The notes under the pieces: generated by a model
The model's input: only the letters and a program-made list of their open reading frames with translations
Told to the model about the DNA's origin: nothing
Databases searched by the model: none
Made by a program: the position numbers and the translations under genes
Assembly: GCA_045544955.1 (NCBI GenBank)
Contig: JAZPZY010000081.1
Location: 1 to 29,916, forward strand
Direction: 5' to 3'
Source of the DNA: SIG701 sp045544955
Lineage (GTDB): Bacteria; Bacillota; Clostridia; Oscillospirales; CAG-272
DNA: 29,916 nt
Shown: one piece after another, positions 22,212 through 29,916 of the stretch
Layout: every line of letters starts with the position of its first letter
How positions within the stretch are numbered: the first letter of the stretch is position 1

Positions 22212-25200
22212 TCAATCATCCAACGATATTTTGCTTCCCCATCGTTCTTTCCACTTACGCGAAAATACAGCCTTTTCTGTCTTGTGTTTGAAATTATTTC
22301 GGATCTTCCAATATATATCCTTATTTCCAAGCAACTCTATATGTTCTTTCGTACAGATTAGGTTTTTAAACGCAGAACTGTCTATATCTGATGCGAATTC
22401 ACCCATATCGACGAGGTATGCTTTCTTCACTCCATCATCAAACCTGTCGCTCAGCATAAAACAGAAAAATTCTTTGTGCTGCGGAACTTTATACATCGGA
22501 GGAATCAATTCATCTTTGCGTGAGGACTTAAAGATACGGTCTAGATGTGTTTCTGTTTGCAAGCCTTCAAGGAAATCCCAATGATCGCTCATTATTTCAT
22601 ACATTTGTGGAACATTGAGATATACATTGACATATTTATCATATTGCACATCGGCATCTATAATCATATTGTTCTTTCTAAGAACGGATGTGGTTATATA
22701 ATTTTCGTAATCCTCATTTTCCTTGAGTTTACGACTGAGCTTGTCCGATAAACTTATGTCAATGTAATGTTCGGATAGATATTTTAGCGAGAACGAGGTG
22801 AATTCATCAAGTTTTTGTATAAGAGCAAAGTATTCATCCAAAGAGCCTTCATCATCCGTCATCTTTTTCTCAACAGAAGGAACAAGACAATTGAGCTTAT
22901 CAAGGCGTTCCGAATAAGAAAGATTGTTACGTTCAAAAGCAGGCTCAACAAGAGCATATACAGTTTCGCGATCCGTTTCGCCTAAATTTCGGATGTTCAG
23001 CACTTTGAAGTCCATCTTATCGACTATGCTGTCAAATACAGTACTATCAAGCGGGATATCGCTGTTAACAGTATTAAACAACCAATCAAAGAGAAATACG
23101 AGTTCCTCATTTGAGTAATCTTTTGCATAAATAGTGGGCAATAACGATGAATAATTCTCTGGCTTAGCAGAAACGGTATTAATATATTTTATTGCCTTTT
23201 TATTATCATCAATAGCTACATATTCCTGCTTACTTATCATTGGAAAGTCATCGAAGAACAAGCTATCGTATCTGTTGTCTTTGCACGTCATACACAACTG
23301 CCAACGAATGGCATAGAAACTATTCGAATCAGCTTTCCAAACGGCTTTGCAAGCATTAATTAGCTCATCTTTGTTATCAAGATGATGCTCAATAGGCGAA
23401 AAATCTTTTGCCTTTGCGCAACTAAGCAGAACGGTATAGTAAAGCTTTTTCTCTGCCAAAACAGTTATTATTCTTTCAGACAATCCCTCAGAAAAACCCA
23501 AATCATCGATCTTGCCCAAATATTTATCTGAGAGTTTTTCTGCATCAAGTTTGTTTACATACTGCGCAATGCGATCTTGTTCACAGTCCAAACATACTTT
23601 TTCAAAGAACTCATCATCGGCATATAGATTTATATCCATAAATGACAGCAGCACTTCAGCGAGATTGGCAGGATTGAGGGCGACATATTCCTTGAGAACC
23701 GATATTGCCTTTTGAAATTCAGTATCATATATACATGCTAATTTCTCGAAACAAAGAAGCTTTGATATGTATCCGAAAGCAGAAATTGACAGATTATCCG
23801 TGTCAATTAATTGTATTGATACCGCAACATCATTTATCAGACTAATCTCTTCCTCCGAGATCAACGGGATATAAGAGCTGTTGTTTTGATCAAATAACTG
23901 ACTGAAGCAGAGAATATCTTTATCAAATGCTTTAATTATTTGTCTTCTTGTACGTATCATGCGATCCGTAGTAGTTAAACCATCAATAAGTAATGTTTTG
24001 ATTTTTTTCATCAATTCAGACATTTCGCCAAACTGAAGATTATGAAGTTTCGTCCAAAAACCAATAGCATATTTATCTGACAGATCTGACTTTATAACAC
24101 ATTTATCGATAGTGTCAGCAACTTTACTCCAAGAGATATTACAAGCAACCCTCAGAAGTGTGGAGTTCATTATAATTGCCTCGGGATATATCTCCAAGCC
24201 TTTTAATGTTGATGTAACAATATTGTCATCACCATCAGCATATACTGTCTCTGCCAAATTATCAATATCATCATAGTTATGGTAACGCATTGGCATCAGG
24301 AGCATATCGCATAATTCGCGCTCTTCGGTTGTCTTTATATGGCTCCCTTTGGGGTAAGTATAGAAGTACATTCTAAAATCGTAATTAAATGTTCCCTTAT
24401 ATATGAGATGGCATAAGTCGCTTACAAAATCAGAATTAGGATTGCCAGAAATGTCCTTGAAAATTTTCTTAATCTCGTCTGCTAGTTTGTTTTGTGCCTG
24501 CTGAACCTTATCCGTATTGATAATCTCAACAGATTTTTTCATCAATTCAGCAAAATCTTTCTCATGATCAATAAGCCAATAATATTCTTTAGGATATTGG
24601 CTTTCAAGATAAGTAACAGCCGCACATGCCTCGAAGCTGACATCAGTTTTTACCTTGTAACTTTTGCGAGACGACATGATCATAATCGCGTGATTGAGCC
24701 TGTCTTTTAAATCTCTCAATGAGAGGTTTTGACCTGTCTTTATCCATATAAATGACTCAGGAAGAATATTATCGTTTATTTCTTCTCCAATAATATTCTC
24801 GAGGCGTTGCTTTTTGTCTGGATCGCCGTTTATGAGCTTCAGCAATAGCGAGTCGTAATCGTCATAATGTATGGGCTTGAGAGAAACTATAGTATCAAAT
24901 AATTTTGAATACGCATTCTTGTCATCGATTACAATATTTTTGCCTACATTGTTTAACTGTGACTCTGGTTTTATAGAAACAACAAAAGCAAATCTGTCGG
25001 CATACGGCTTTGTCAAATTTTGAAAACGGTAAAGTTCCTTTAAGAATCCGATGATAACTGACTTTTCAACGACTCTGTCTAGGTCTTCAATTATTATGAT
25101 CTGCTTTTTTCTTTTGCGTGGTTTAATATGTCTCACAATGCTCTGATATACATCAAAAACATCGTTTATTTCTGTATCGCGAGGGGTGACTTCCTTCCAA

Positions 25201-25859
25201 TGAGAAAATGCAACACAGGTGTCGATAATACCAGGGATCAGCATAATTACAGCGAGAACTAAAAAGACAGGGCAGAATGTGCGGCAAAATTTCAGCAAAT
25301 CAAGCACAATCTCGTTATTTATAACGCTGCGAAAATTGATGCGATCCTGAGAGCATACTGCATAAACGGTATATGATAATACGGACCCGATAAACCACCA
25401 CCAAAATTTCCGCGAGCTTACGCTGAAGGAAATATTACCGTAATTTTTGCTGAGACGCTTATTTATATAACTGCTGAATCGATGACTTCTATCGTTGCCG
25501 CACGCCATCTGATATAGAAACGTTTTAGTTAGTTCAGAAACCTCGTGTTCGGGTTTAGTTTCCTTAGGAACAGAGTTTGTTATTTGTAAACAATCCCACA
25601 TATTGATATTGATAGGCATAGGATACTTGAAAGGCTTCCTCTTCACTGTTTTAGCTAGCAACTCAGTCAAGCTTGACTTTCCGGTACCATAGTCAGCTAC
25701 CACCCCTATCATAGTAGCACCGTCTTTTATTGATTCACATATAGTGCTTACTTGTGAAGAAAAGCCGACAATATCGTCCTTTTCTTCGTCAATAGGTCTG
25801 TTTACAAAAACTAACGACGCATTATTATTTTGGGGAATTTCTTTCTTGAAAGCAAACAA
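22212..25859 (-). CDS. YobI/KAP-like membrane-linked P-loop NTPase
   Basis: A 1215-residue protein. The N-terminal NTPase domain has Walker A GVVADYGTGKSS (52-63) and Walker B IIIIEDLDR (254-262). Two predicted membrane segments (~152-169 and ~195-218) interrupt it, as in KAP-family and YobI-like NTPases that tether the ATPase to the membrane. The remaining ~900 residues are helical and unassigned. The TTG start at 25859 follows GGAGG at eight bases. KAP-like ATPases are repeatedly found in anti-phage islands; B. subtilis YobI itself has no assigned role that I know. It lies downstream of the Schlafen-type helicase with a 105-bp gap. Confidence 0.8.
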   Translation of the reverse strand: MFAFKKEIPQNNNASLVFVNRPIDEEKDDIVGFSSQVSTICESIKDGATMIGVVADYGTGKSSLTELLAKTVKRKPFKYPMPININMWDCLQITNSVPKETKPEHEVSELTKTFLYQMACGNDRSHRFSSYINKRLSKNYGNISFSVSSRKFWWWFIGSVLSYTVYAVCSQDRINFRSVINNEIVLDLLKFCRTFCPVFLVLAVIMLIPGIIDTCVAFSHWKEVTPRDTEINDVFDVYQSIVRHIKPRKRKKQIIIIEDLDRVVEKSVIIGFLKELYRFQNLTKPYADRFAFVVSIKPESQLNNVGKNIVIDDKNAYSKLFDTIVSLKPIHYDDYDSLLLKLINGDPDKKQRLENIIGEEINDNILPESFIWIKTGQNLSLRDLKDRLNHAIMIMSSRKSYKVKTDVSFEACAAVTYLESQYPKEYYWLIDHEKDFAELMKKSVEIINTDKVQQAQNKLADEIKKIFKDISGNPNSDFVSDLCHLIYKGTFNYDFRMYFYTYPKGSHIKTTEERELCDMLLMPMRYHNYDDIDNLAETVYADGDDNIVTSTLKGLEIYPEAIIMNSTLLRVACNISWSKVADTIDKCVIKSDLSDKYAIGFWTKLHNLQFGEMSELMKKIKTLLIDGLTTTDRMIRTRRQIIKAFDKDILCFSQLFDQNNSSYIPLISEEEISLINDVAVSIQLIDTDNLSISAFGYISKLLCFEKLACIYDTEFQKAISVLKEYVALNPANLAEVLLSFMDINLYADDEFFEKVCLDCEQDRIAQYVNKLDAEKLSDKYLGKIDDLGFSEGLSERIITVLAEKKLYYTVLLSCAKAKDFSPIEHHLDNKDELINACKAVWKADSNSFYAIRWQLCMTCKDNRYDSLFFDDFPMISKQEYVAIDDNKKAIKYINTVSAKPENYSSLLPTIYAKDYSNEELVFLFDWLFNTVNSDIPLDSTVFDSIVDKMDFKVLNIRNLGETDRETVYALVEPAFERNNLSYSERLDKLNCLVPSVEKKMTDDEGSLDEYFALIQKLDEFTSFSLKYLSEHYIDISLSDKLSRKLKENEDYENYITTSVLRKNNMIIDADVQYDKYVNVYLNVPQMYEIMSDHWDFLEGLQTETHLDRIFKSSRKDELIPPMYKVPQHKEFFCFMLSDRFDDGVKKAYLVDMGEFASDIDSSAFKNLICTKEHIELLGNKDIYWKIRNNFKHKTEKAVFSRKWKERWGSKISLDD

Positions 25860-25964
25860 AACCTACACCTCCAAATCATAAAACTTTTTACTTCATACAT
25901 CTCATGTCGTATCTTTATGGCCAGGCAGTAAATCGATTGAATTATAGTATTCACATTGTTTTAA

Positions 25965-28094
25965 TCATATTTCCTCAATGCCAATCTGTTTCAAATATTC
26001 ATACGTACCATCATAGAATTTCGGCAGGCGCGTGCTATCCTCCCAAAATCCGCTTGGATTCTTATTGGAGTTTCCTGACGGAATACAAATGACCATACCC
26101 GCCCTCGCTCTTGTAAGAAGAACGCGGTAAGCATTAAGCATATATTTGATCTGTTCCTGCTTATTTTCGGTATCGGGTATTTTTTCATTCCAAGCTGTTT
26201 TGCCGTTAAATGTATAATAACGCCATTTGCCGTTGTCGCATCTCATATCTGCATCCCACAGCACACAGGTGTAATCCAGCTCCAACCCCTGAACTTGTAT
26301 TTCTGTTGCCGCGTCTTCAAGATAGTTGGATGCCCTTGTGTCAATCTTATCTTCAAGAAACCAATGGACCGCATTTTCGTCGCCTGAGGGGAGAATATGG
26401 ATTCCTAACGGCTTGAATCGCGCTGCTTCTTTGGTTACAAGTACGCCGGTTCGCTCAGTTCCTCTAACTTTATCGTGAAGCCATCTTTTTGCGGTTTCCA
26501 TGTCCCTTGTTATGACGATCGGATACCTATTCTTGATTTCGTTATATAACTCCGCGGCGTTAGGATTGAAGGTAAGCATTGAATGAACAAACGCTGAGAG
26601 CTTTTCTGCTCTAAAGGAACGCAAAGAAACACCCAAATGTAATCTGTCGGAATACGTAACGTTTTTGTTCTTCGAAAGCAATTCGTTGACTTTGCCTTCG
26701 GCATATTCCTGTTCTGTAAGCTTCGGAGAAATATATACCTTCCAATGAGGAAATATATCATTCAGCGCATTGATCCACTCGGATATGCCAGCTTCGCCAG
26801 TGTTGATCTCCTGACCACCACCAACGAGACAAATAATGGTAGCCCAGTCCTCGCGCTGATCAAGAGACCAGATTAAGAAATCCGCTTCAGAGAGGGGAAA
26901 ATTAGGAACTTTCAACTTGTTTCCGTATGTTCCGCCGCGCTTTAGATAATCGGCAAGTCTCTTGTGCGTCCATGAACGCTGTGCCTCATCAAAAATGGCA
27001 ACGTGCTCCACCTCGCCATAACCGGACTCTGCCATCTTAACAGCCTTTTCGGGATCAATTTCCAACACTCCGTTTTCAACGGGATTCTTGATCTTAGCGA
27101 GCATATTATCACGGTAGCGGTGGATGATTTGAATGAACTTTCCGACCTCTCTGCGGGAGTCAGACAGATTTTTCTTTTCGTTTCTATCTTTGCACTTTTG
27201 ATAATTATCTTTTGCCAGTGCTTCGGTCAACACAGCAACCAAAGGGCCGTTTCCGGAAAGGTATACCGCGCCCTCATCTTCAACGGGCGCATCGTTGCCC
27301 TGATAGGTTTGCTTCACGGCAACGTCGAGACCAACAAGCGTTTTTCCTGCACCGGGCACACCCGTAACAAAGCAAATGCTTTTTTCTCCGTTTGTCTTAC
27401 TCTTTTGGATTACGTCAAGTATATATTTTATCGTTTTATCGGTAGAAACATTGTCCGCTTCATGCCGTGTGATATTCTCGACCGAATGGCTTTCATAAAG
27501 CGTTTTCGCTGCATCAACAATGGTTGGCGTAGGTGCATAAGGGCTTATGATCCAATCTCTATGCACCGGCGGTTCATTCGGGAAATTGTTCAATACAGTT
27601 TCAATCAAAGCAGAAATTTCTGCTTCGCCGGTAACGAGCGGATTTATAACCCTATCGTCGTATACAGACATTTGTACGGAAGTGCTTCTGCTTGAATAGT
27701 TCGTGGCAATCAAAATCGGCGCAATTACCTTGTCCTCGCTGAATTTATGGAAATTCTTCAAGTCCAAAGCGTAGTCCAAAACTTGATCAATGTTTGTTTC
27801 GAGAATTTTTGACTCGCCGACCTTAAACTCCAAGCAAAAGACAATGCCGCGATATAGGAGAACAACATCAATTCGTTTGCCGAGACGAGGTATATCATAT
27901 TCAAAAATAACTTGTCCGTTGGCATCGTGAAGGCTTGAAACCACATTCTTCATAATTTCAATTTCAGCCTTCCATGCATCTCGTGTTGTCGTTAATGCTT
28001 CACCGTGATAATTGTCGTCCAAGATTCTGTATATGGAATCCGTATCTGTATATAAAAGTGTTGCAAAATCGCTATTATACAAGCAACGTGCCAT
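25965..28094 (-). CDS. Nuclease-helicase fusion: PD-(D/E)XK domain plus Schlafen group 3-like helicase (DUF2075)
   Basis: The 709-residue protein has an N-terminal nuclease-like domain with Glu 65 (IFEYDIP), Asp 76 (RIDVVLLY) and Glu 89-Phe-Lys 91 (CLEFKVG), the D-ExK active site. It continues with an SF1-type ATPase: Walker A GVPGAGKT (245-252), DEAQ at 369-372 (IFDEAQRSW) and VLLTRARAG near the end. This matches the DUF2075/SLFN-g3 helicase family, met in restriction and defence settings. It follows the small XRE gene by 19 bp, so both form an operon. All nuclease and helicase motifs look intact. Confidence 0.88.
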   Translation of the reverse strand: MARCLYNSDFATLLYTDTDSIYRILDDNYHGEALTTTRDAWKAEIEIMKNVVSSLHDANGQVIFEYDIPRLGKRIDVVLLYRGIVFCLEFKVGESKILETNIDQVLDYALDLKNFHKFSEDKVIAPILIATNYSSRSTSVQMSVYDDRVINPLVTGEAEISALIETVLNNFPNEPPVHRDWIISPYAPTPTIVDAAKTLYESHSVENITRHEADNVSTDKTIKYILDVIQKSKTNGEKSICFVTGVPGAGKTLVGLDVAVKQTYQGNDAPVEDEGAVYLSGNGPLVAVLTEALAKDNYQKCKDRNEKKNLSDSRREVGKFIQIIHRYRDNMLAKIKNPVENGVLEIDPEKAVKMAESGYGEVEHVAIFDEAQRSWTHKRLADYLKRGGTYGNKLKVPNFPLSEADFLIWSLDQREDWATIICLVGGGQEINTGEAGISEWINALNDIFPHWKVYISPKLTEQEYAEGKVNELLSKNKNVTYSDRLHLGVSLRSFRAEKLSAFVHSMLTFNPNAAELYNEIKNRYPIVITRDMETAKRWLHDKVRGTERTGVLVTKEAARFKPLGIHILPSGDENAVHWFLEDKIDTRASNYLEDAATEIQVQGLELDYTCVLWDADMRCDNGKWRYYTFNGKTAWNEKIPDTENKQEQIKYMLNAYRVLLTRARAGMVICIPSGNSNKNPSGFWEDSTRLPKFYDGTYEYLKQIGIEEI

Positions 28095-28113
28095 GACTAC
28101 TTTGCTCCTTTAT

Positions 28114-28326
28114 TTAATCCTTTTGAGGAACTATCTCCATAATATCATCAACCGTGCATTCAAGAGCTGTACATATCTTCACCAGCACCTCGCTTGACAC
28201 CACCGCACCGTCCTTGCCCATCTTCGTGATGGTCGCAATGCTGATACCGGCTTTCTCGGCGAGCTCTTTTTTCTTCATATCACGGTCGATCAGAAGCTTG
28301 AATAATTTCTTATAACTAGCAGCCAT
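28114..28326 (-). CDS. Small XRE-family regulator (HTH_26 type)
   Basis: A 70-residue helix-turn-helix protein (KKLFKLLIDRDMKKKELAEKAGISIATITKMGKDGAVVSSEVLVKICTALECTVDDIMEIV), typical of autorepressors in toxin-antitoxin and defence operons. It is the first gene of the leftward run and probably controls the nuclease-helicase operon. A 12-bp-spaced direct repeat AAAAATAGC (28337-28345 and 28349-28357) lies between promoter and start codon and is a plausible operator. Confidence 0.88.
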   Translation of the reverse strand: MAASYKKLFKLLIDRDMKKKELAEKAGISIATITKMGKDGAVVSSEVLVKICTALECTVDDIMEIVPQKD

Positions 28327-28336
28327 AATTCACCTC

Positions 28337-28404
28337 AAAAATAGCTATAAAAATAGCATTATAATCATTGTATCCATTATATCACAGATTTCCCCAAATA
28401 TCAA
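28337..28404 (-). promoter_or_regulatory. Promoter and candidate operator of the defence operon
   Basis: TTGATA (28399-28404), a 17-bp spacer and TATAAT (28376-28381) on the minus strand. Two AAAAATAGC words lie downstream at 28337-28345 and 28349-28357, where a bound XRE dimer would block early transcription. Confidence 0.75.
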
Positions 28405-28478
28405 CCGTTTTCAGCAGAAATGTTGCGTTTGCAGTATTTCTGCGTTTTCGGAAATACTTGTTCCGAATATGTCGTCAA

Positions 28479-28504
28479 CTTATGCTTTGCTTACTGCGGC
28501 GCAA
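28479..28504 (+). repeat. 26-bp direct repeat, copy 3 (candidate attachment site)
   Basis: It contains CTTTG and CTGCGGCGCAA and matches copy 1 at 23 of 26 positions in the same orientation. It separates the defence operon from the Fic gene and may be the right end of the accessory region. Confidence 0.65.
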
Positions 28505-28521
28505 CCATTGATGTATATACG

Positions 28522-28565
28522 AAAAACACCACTGAATGGGATAGCCCATCTCAGCGGTATTTTTT
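28522..28565 (-). terminator. Terminator downstream of fic
   Basis: ATGGG-ATAG-CCCAT (28536-28549) is extended by CTGA/TCAG and ACC/GGT pairs with small bulges and flanked by A and T runs on both sides. On the minus strand it ends the fic transcript, 42 bp after its stop. Confidence 0.65.
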
Positions 28566-28606
28566 ACGTTTCAGTTGTTATGTGCAATTGCTCTGTGTTA
28601 ACGCTT

Positions 28607-29653
28607 TTACGCCTTTACATATCGAGTCGTTCTGGATTGACCGATCTTTTTGATTTGCCCGTCTTTCACCATTTTGCTGAGTACTGCTTCCACAGTCGTA
28701 GGGCTGACATCCGGTAGGATTTCGCATATTTCCGCTTTTGAAATCGGCACCAGGCTGCCCAGAACCGTTGCTTCAATTCTTGCTGTCTTTGTGATCTTCT
28801 TGCCGTGAACTACCGCAAAGCGCTTGTCCAGTTCTTTGTAGCACATATAAAGCGTAGAGAGGAAATTCTCAATAAAGGGAATATAAGAGTTTTGGTTTTC
28901 GTGCCAACCGACAGAAGATTCCCGCAGTGCTTCATAATAATATGCTTTGTAATTGTTGATCTGTTCCTCAAAGGAAACATATTTTCCTGCATCGTAACCG
29001 TTTTTATAAAGCAGAAGCAAGGATAACAGCCGGGACATTCTGCCGTTTCCGTCCCGGAAAGGATGGATGCACAGAAAATCAAGTACAACACAAGGGATCA
29101 ATAAAAGCTGATTGATGTTCGCATCGTTTCTTGCTTCCATATAAGCAAGTTCTAACTGTTCCATTGCTTCTTCCACTTCATGAGCAGAGGTAGGCTTAAA
29201 TCTTACTTTTCGGTTGCCATTTTTATCTTCTTCGATGATATAGTTATCACCAGTCTTATACTGACCGCCATACTCATAACCGGCAATCTGCATCATGGTT
29301 TCGTGCAGTCTTAAAATATCACTTTGTTTCAAGTCCAATGTGTCATGATATAAATGAACTGCATTCAAGGCATCCCTATAGCCTGCAATCTCGCCTTCGG
29401 TGTGATTCAGCGGAGCGCTGTCACGGTTTACGATCGCGGCAATACGCTCGTCACTGGTAACGATGCCTTCAATCGCGTTAGAACTCTTAACCGATTGCAC
29501 TTTAGCTACCGCTTCCAGTTCGGTAAACACTTTTGCATATTCTTCTTTTCGTACCCCTGCCATCGTTTTTAGAGAAGCGATGCCGGACGTAAGATTGATC
29601 AATTTCGCCGGCAAAAGTCCGTTGCTCAAAAAGGAATAATCAAATTTTCTCAC
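28607..29653 (-). CDS. Fic family protein (probable AMP transferase) with inhibitory motif
   Basis: The 348-residue protein carries the catalytic motif HPFRDGNGRMSR (His 197) and, N-terminally, SNAIEG (Ser 58 to Gly 63), the (S/T)xxxE(G/N) inhibitory helix that blocks ATP in class II Fic proteins. The C-terminus is a winged helix (SKAEICEILPDVSPTTVEAVLSKMVKDGQIKKIG). Such proteins usually AMPylate a target or themselves and may be relieved by a partner or stress. GTG at 29653 is chosen because GGAGG lies eight bases upstream; an in-frame ATG eight codons earlier overlaps that site. It stands alone, between the third repeat and the next gene. Confidence 0.92.
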   Translation of the reverse strand: MRKFDYSFLSNGLLPAKLINLTSGIASLKTMAGVRKEEYAKVFTELEAVAKVQSVKSSNAIEGIVTSDERIAAIVNRDSAPLNHTEGEIAGYRDALNAVHLYHDTLDLKQSDILRLHETMMQIAGYEYGGQYKTGDNYIIEEDKNGNRKVRFKPTSAHEVEEAMEQLELAYMEARNDANINQLLLIPCVVLDFLCIHPFRDGNGRMSRLLSLLLLYKNGYDAGKYVSFEEQINNYKAYYYEALRESSVGWHENQNSYIPFIENFLSTLYMCYKELDKRFAVVHGKKITKTARIEATVLGSLVPISKAEICEILPDVSPTTVEAVLSKMVKDGQIKKIGQSRTTRYVKA

Positions 29654-29879
29654 AGTTACCCCCCTCCGTTTCTGCATATAATTGTATCATATTATGTGCA
29701 GAAAGTCAAGAGATGATGCATATGAAAGGAACCTTTATGTGCACAAACGGCTTTTGAAATGTTTATTCTTCGCCAACCGCACCGCAACAATTAACCCCTC
29801 GCACAGATTTTCCGTGTATGTGCATATCCGCCTCCGAACTGGCAAAAATAACTTATATCAAACAAGTGGAGGTAGTGAA

Positions 29880-29916
29880 ATGTTCAAACACGAAAAGATG
29901 CTTTTTCATCCCGTGG
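29880..29916 (+). CDS. Start of a rightward gene, possibly CotJC/manganese catalase-like (partial)
   Basis: Only 12 codons are inside the window: MFKHEKMLFHPV. GGAGG lies eight bases before the ATG, so it is a real start. The E-K-x-L-x-x-P-V pattern recalls the N-terminus of clostridial CotJC/manganese catalase proteins, but this is a faint match on twelve residues. Confidence 0.4.
   Translation, partial: MFKHEKMLFHPV

Overview
The window looks like a chromosomal segment of a gut-type Clostridia, most likely an Oscillospiraceae/Ruminococcaceae relative. The evidence is a low-GC Gram-positive style of gene expression (strong GGAGG ribosome binding sites, TTG and GTG starts, near-consensus TTGACA-17-TATAAT promoters), an L10 leader of Firmicutes type, a cobalamin-binding radical SAM protein of a clostridial family, DUF6809, and dispersed hairpin repeats. 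This assignment comes from pattern recognition only; no database search was possible.

Left part (1-7450), chromosomal backbone. A repeat-rich, gene-free stretch (1-870) holds a MITE-like element and a duplicated tRNA-Trp 3' end plus terminator. It is followed by tRNA-Trp, the rplJ-rplL operon with its L10 leader and attenuator, rarA, a small unknown gene, an XRE/TPR-like regulator, a B12-binding radical SAM protein and a small membrane protein carrying the GIIGGADGPTAIF motif. Between 7450 and 7930 lie two truncated tRNA-Pro 5' halves and then an intact tRNA-Pro(UGG). Both broken copies stop in the anticodon loop and continue with the same few bases, which marks a used integration site.

Middle and right part (about 7956-28504), accessory DNA. 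A 26-bp direct repeat with the core CTGCGGCGCAA occurs three times in one orientation, at 7956-7981, 16646-16671 and 28479-28504. It divides the accessory DNA into two modules of about 8.7 and 11.8 kb. Module A carries a controller-regulated type II restriction-modification system: a C protein, an endonuclease split over two ORFs, and an m4C-type methyltransferase with an SNase-like tail. It also carries a second HTH gene, two overlapping tyrosine recombinase genes, small DNA-binding proteins, an excisionase-like protein and a LexA/CI-type repressor with a Cys-Gly cleavage site. Module B has no integrase. On one strand it holds an XRE repressor, a nuclease-Schlafen-group-3 helicase fusion, a YobI/KAP-like membrane P-loop NTPase, four small enzymes (Nudix, metallo-beta-lactamase fold, flavin reductase, PNPOx-like) and an SF1 helicase-nuclease fusion. 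DUF6809 and another small gene follow. This looks like a defence and repair cargo island.

Right edge (28505-29916). A Fic protein with an N-terminal inhibitory motif, and the first codons of a rightward gene that may encode a CotJC/manganese catalase-like protein.

How the parts may work together: the recombinases, the excisionase-like protein and the LexA-type repressor of module A could control excision, with DNA damage as the trigger. The restriction system and the helicase/NTPase genes would be the selected cargo. No relaxase or conjugation gene is visible, so the modules look non-conjugative, or mobilised only by helpers.
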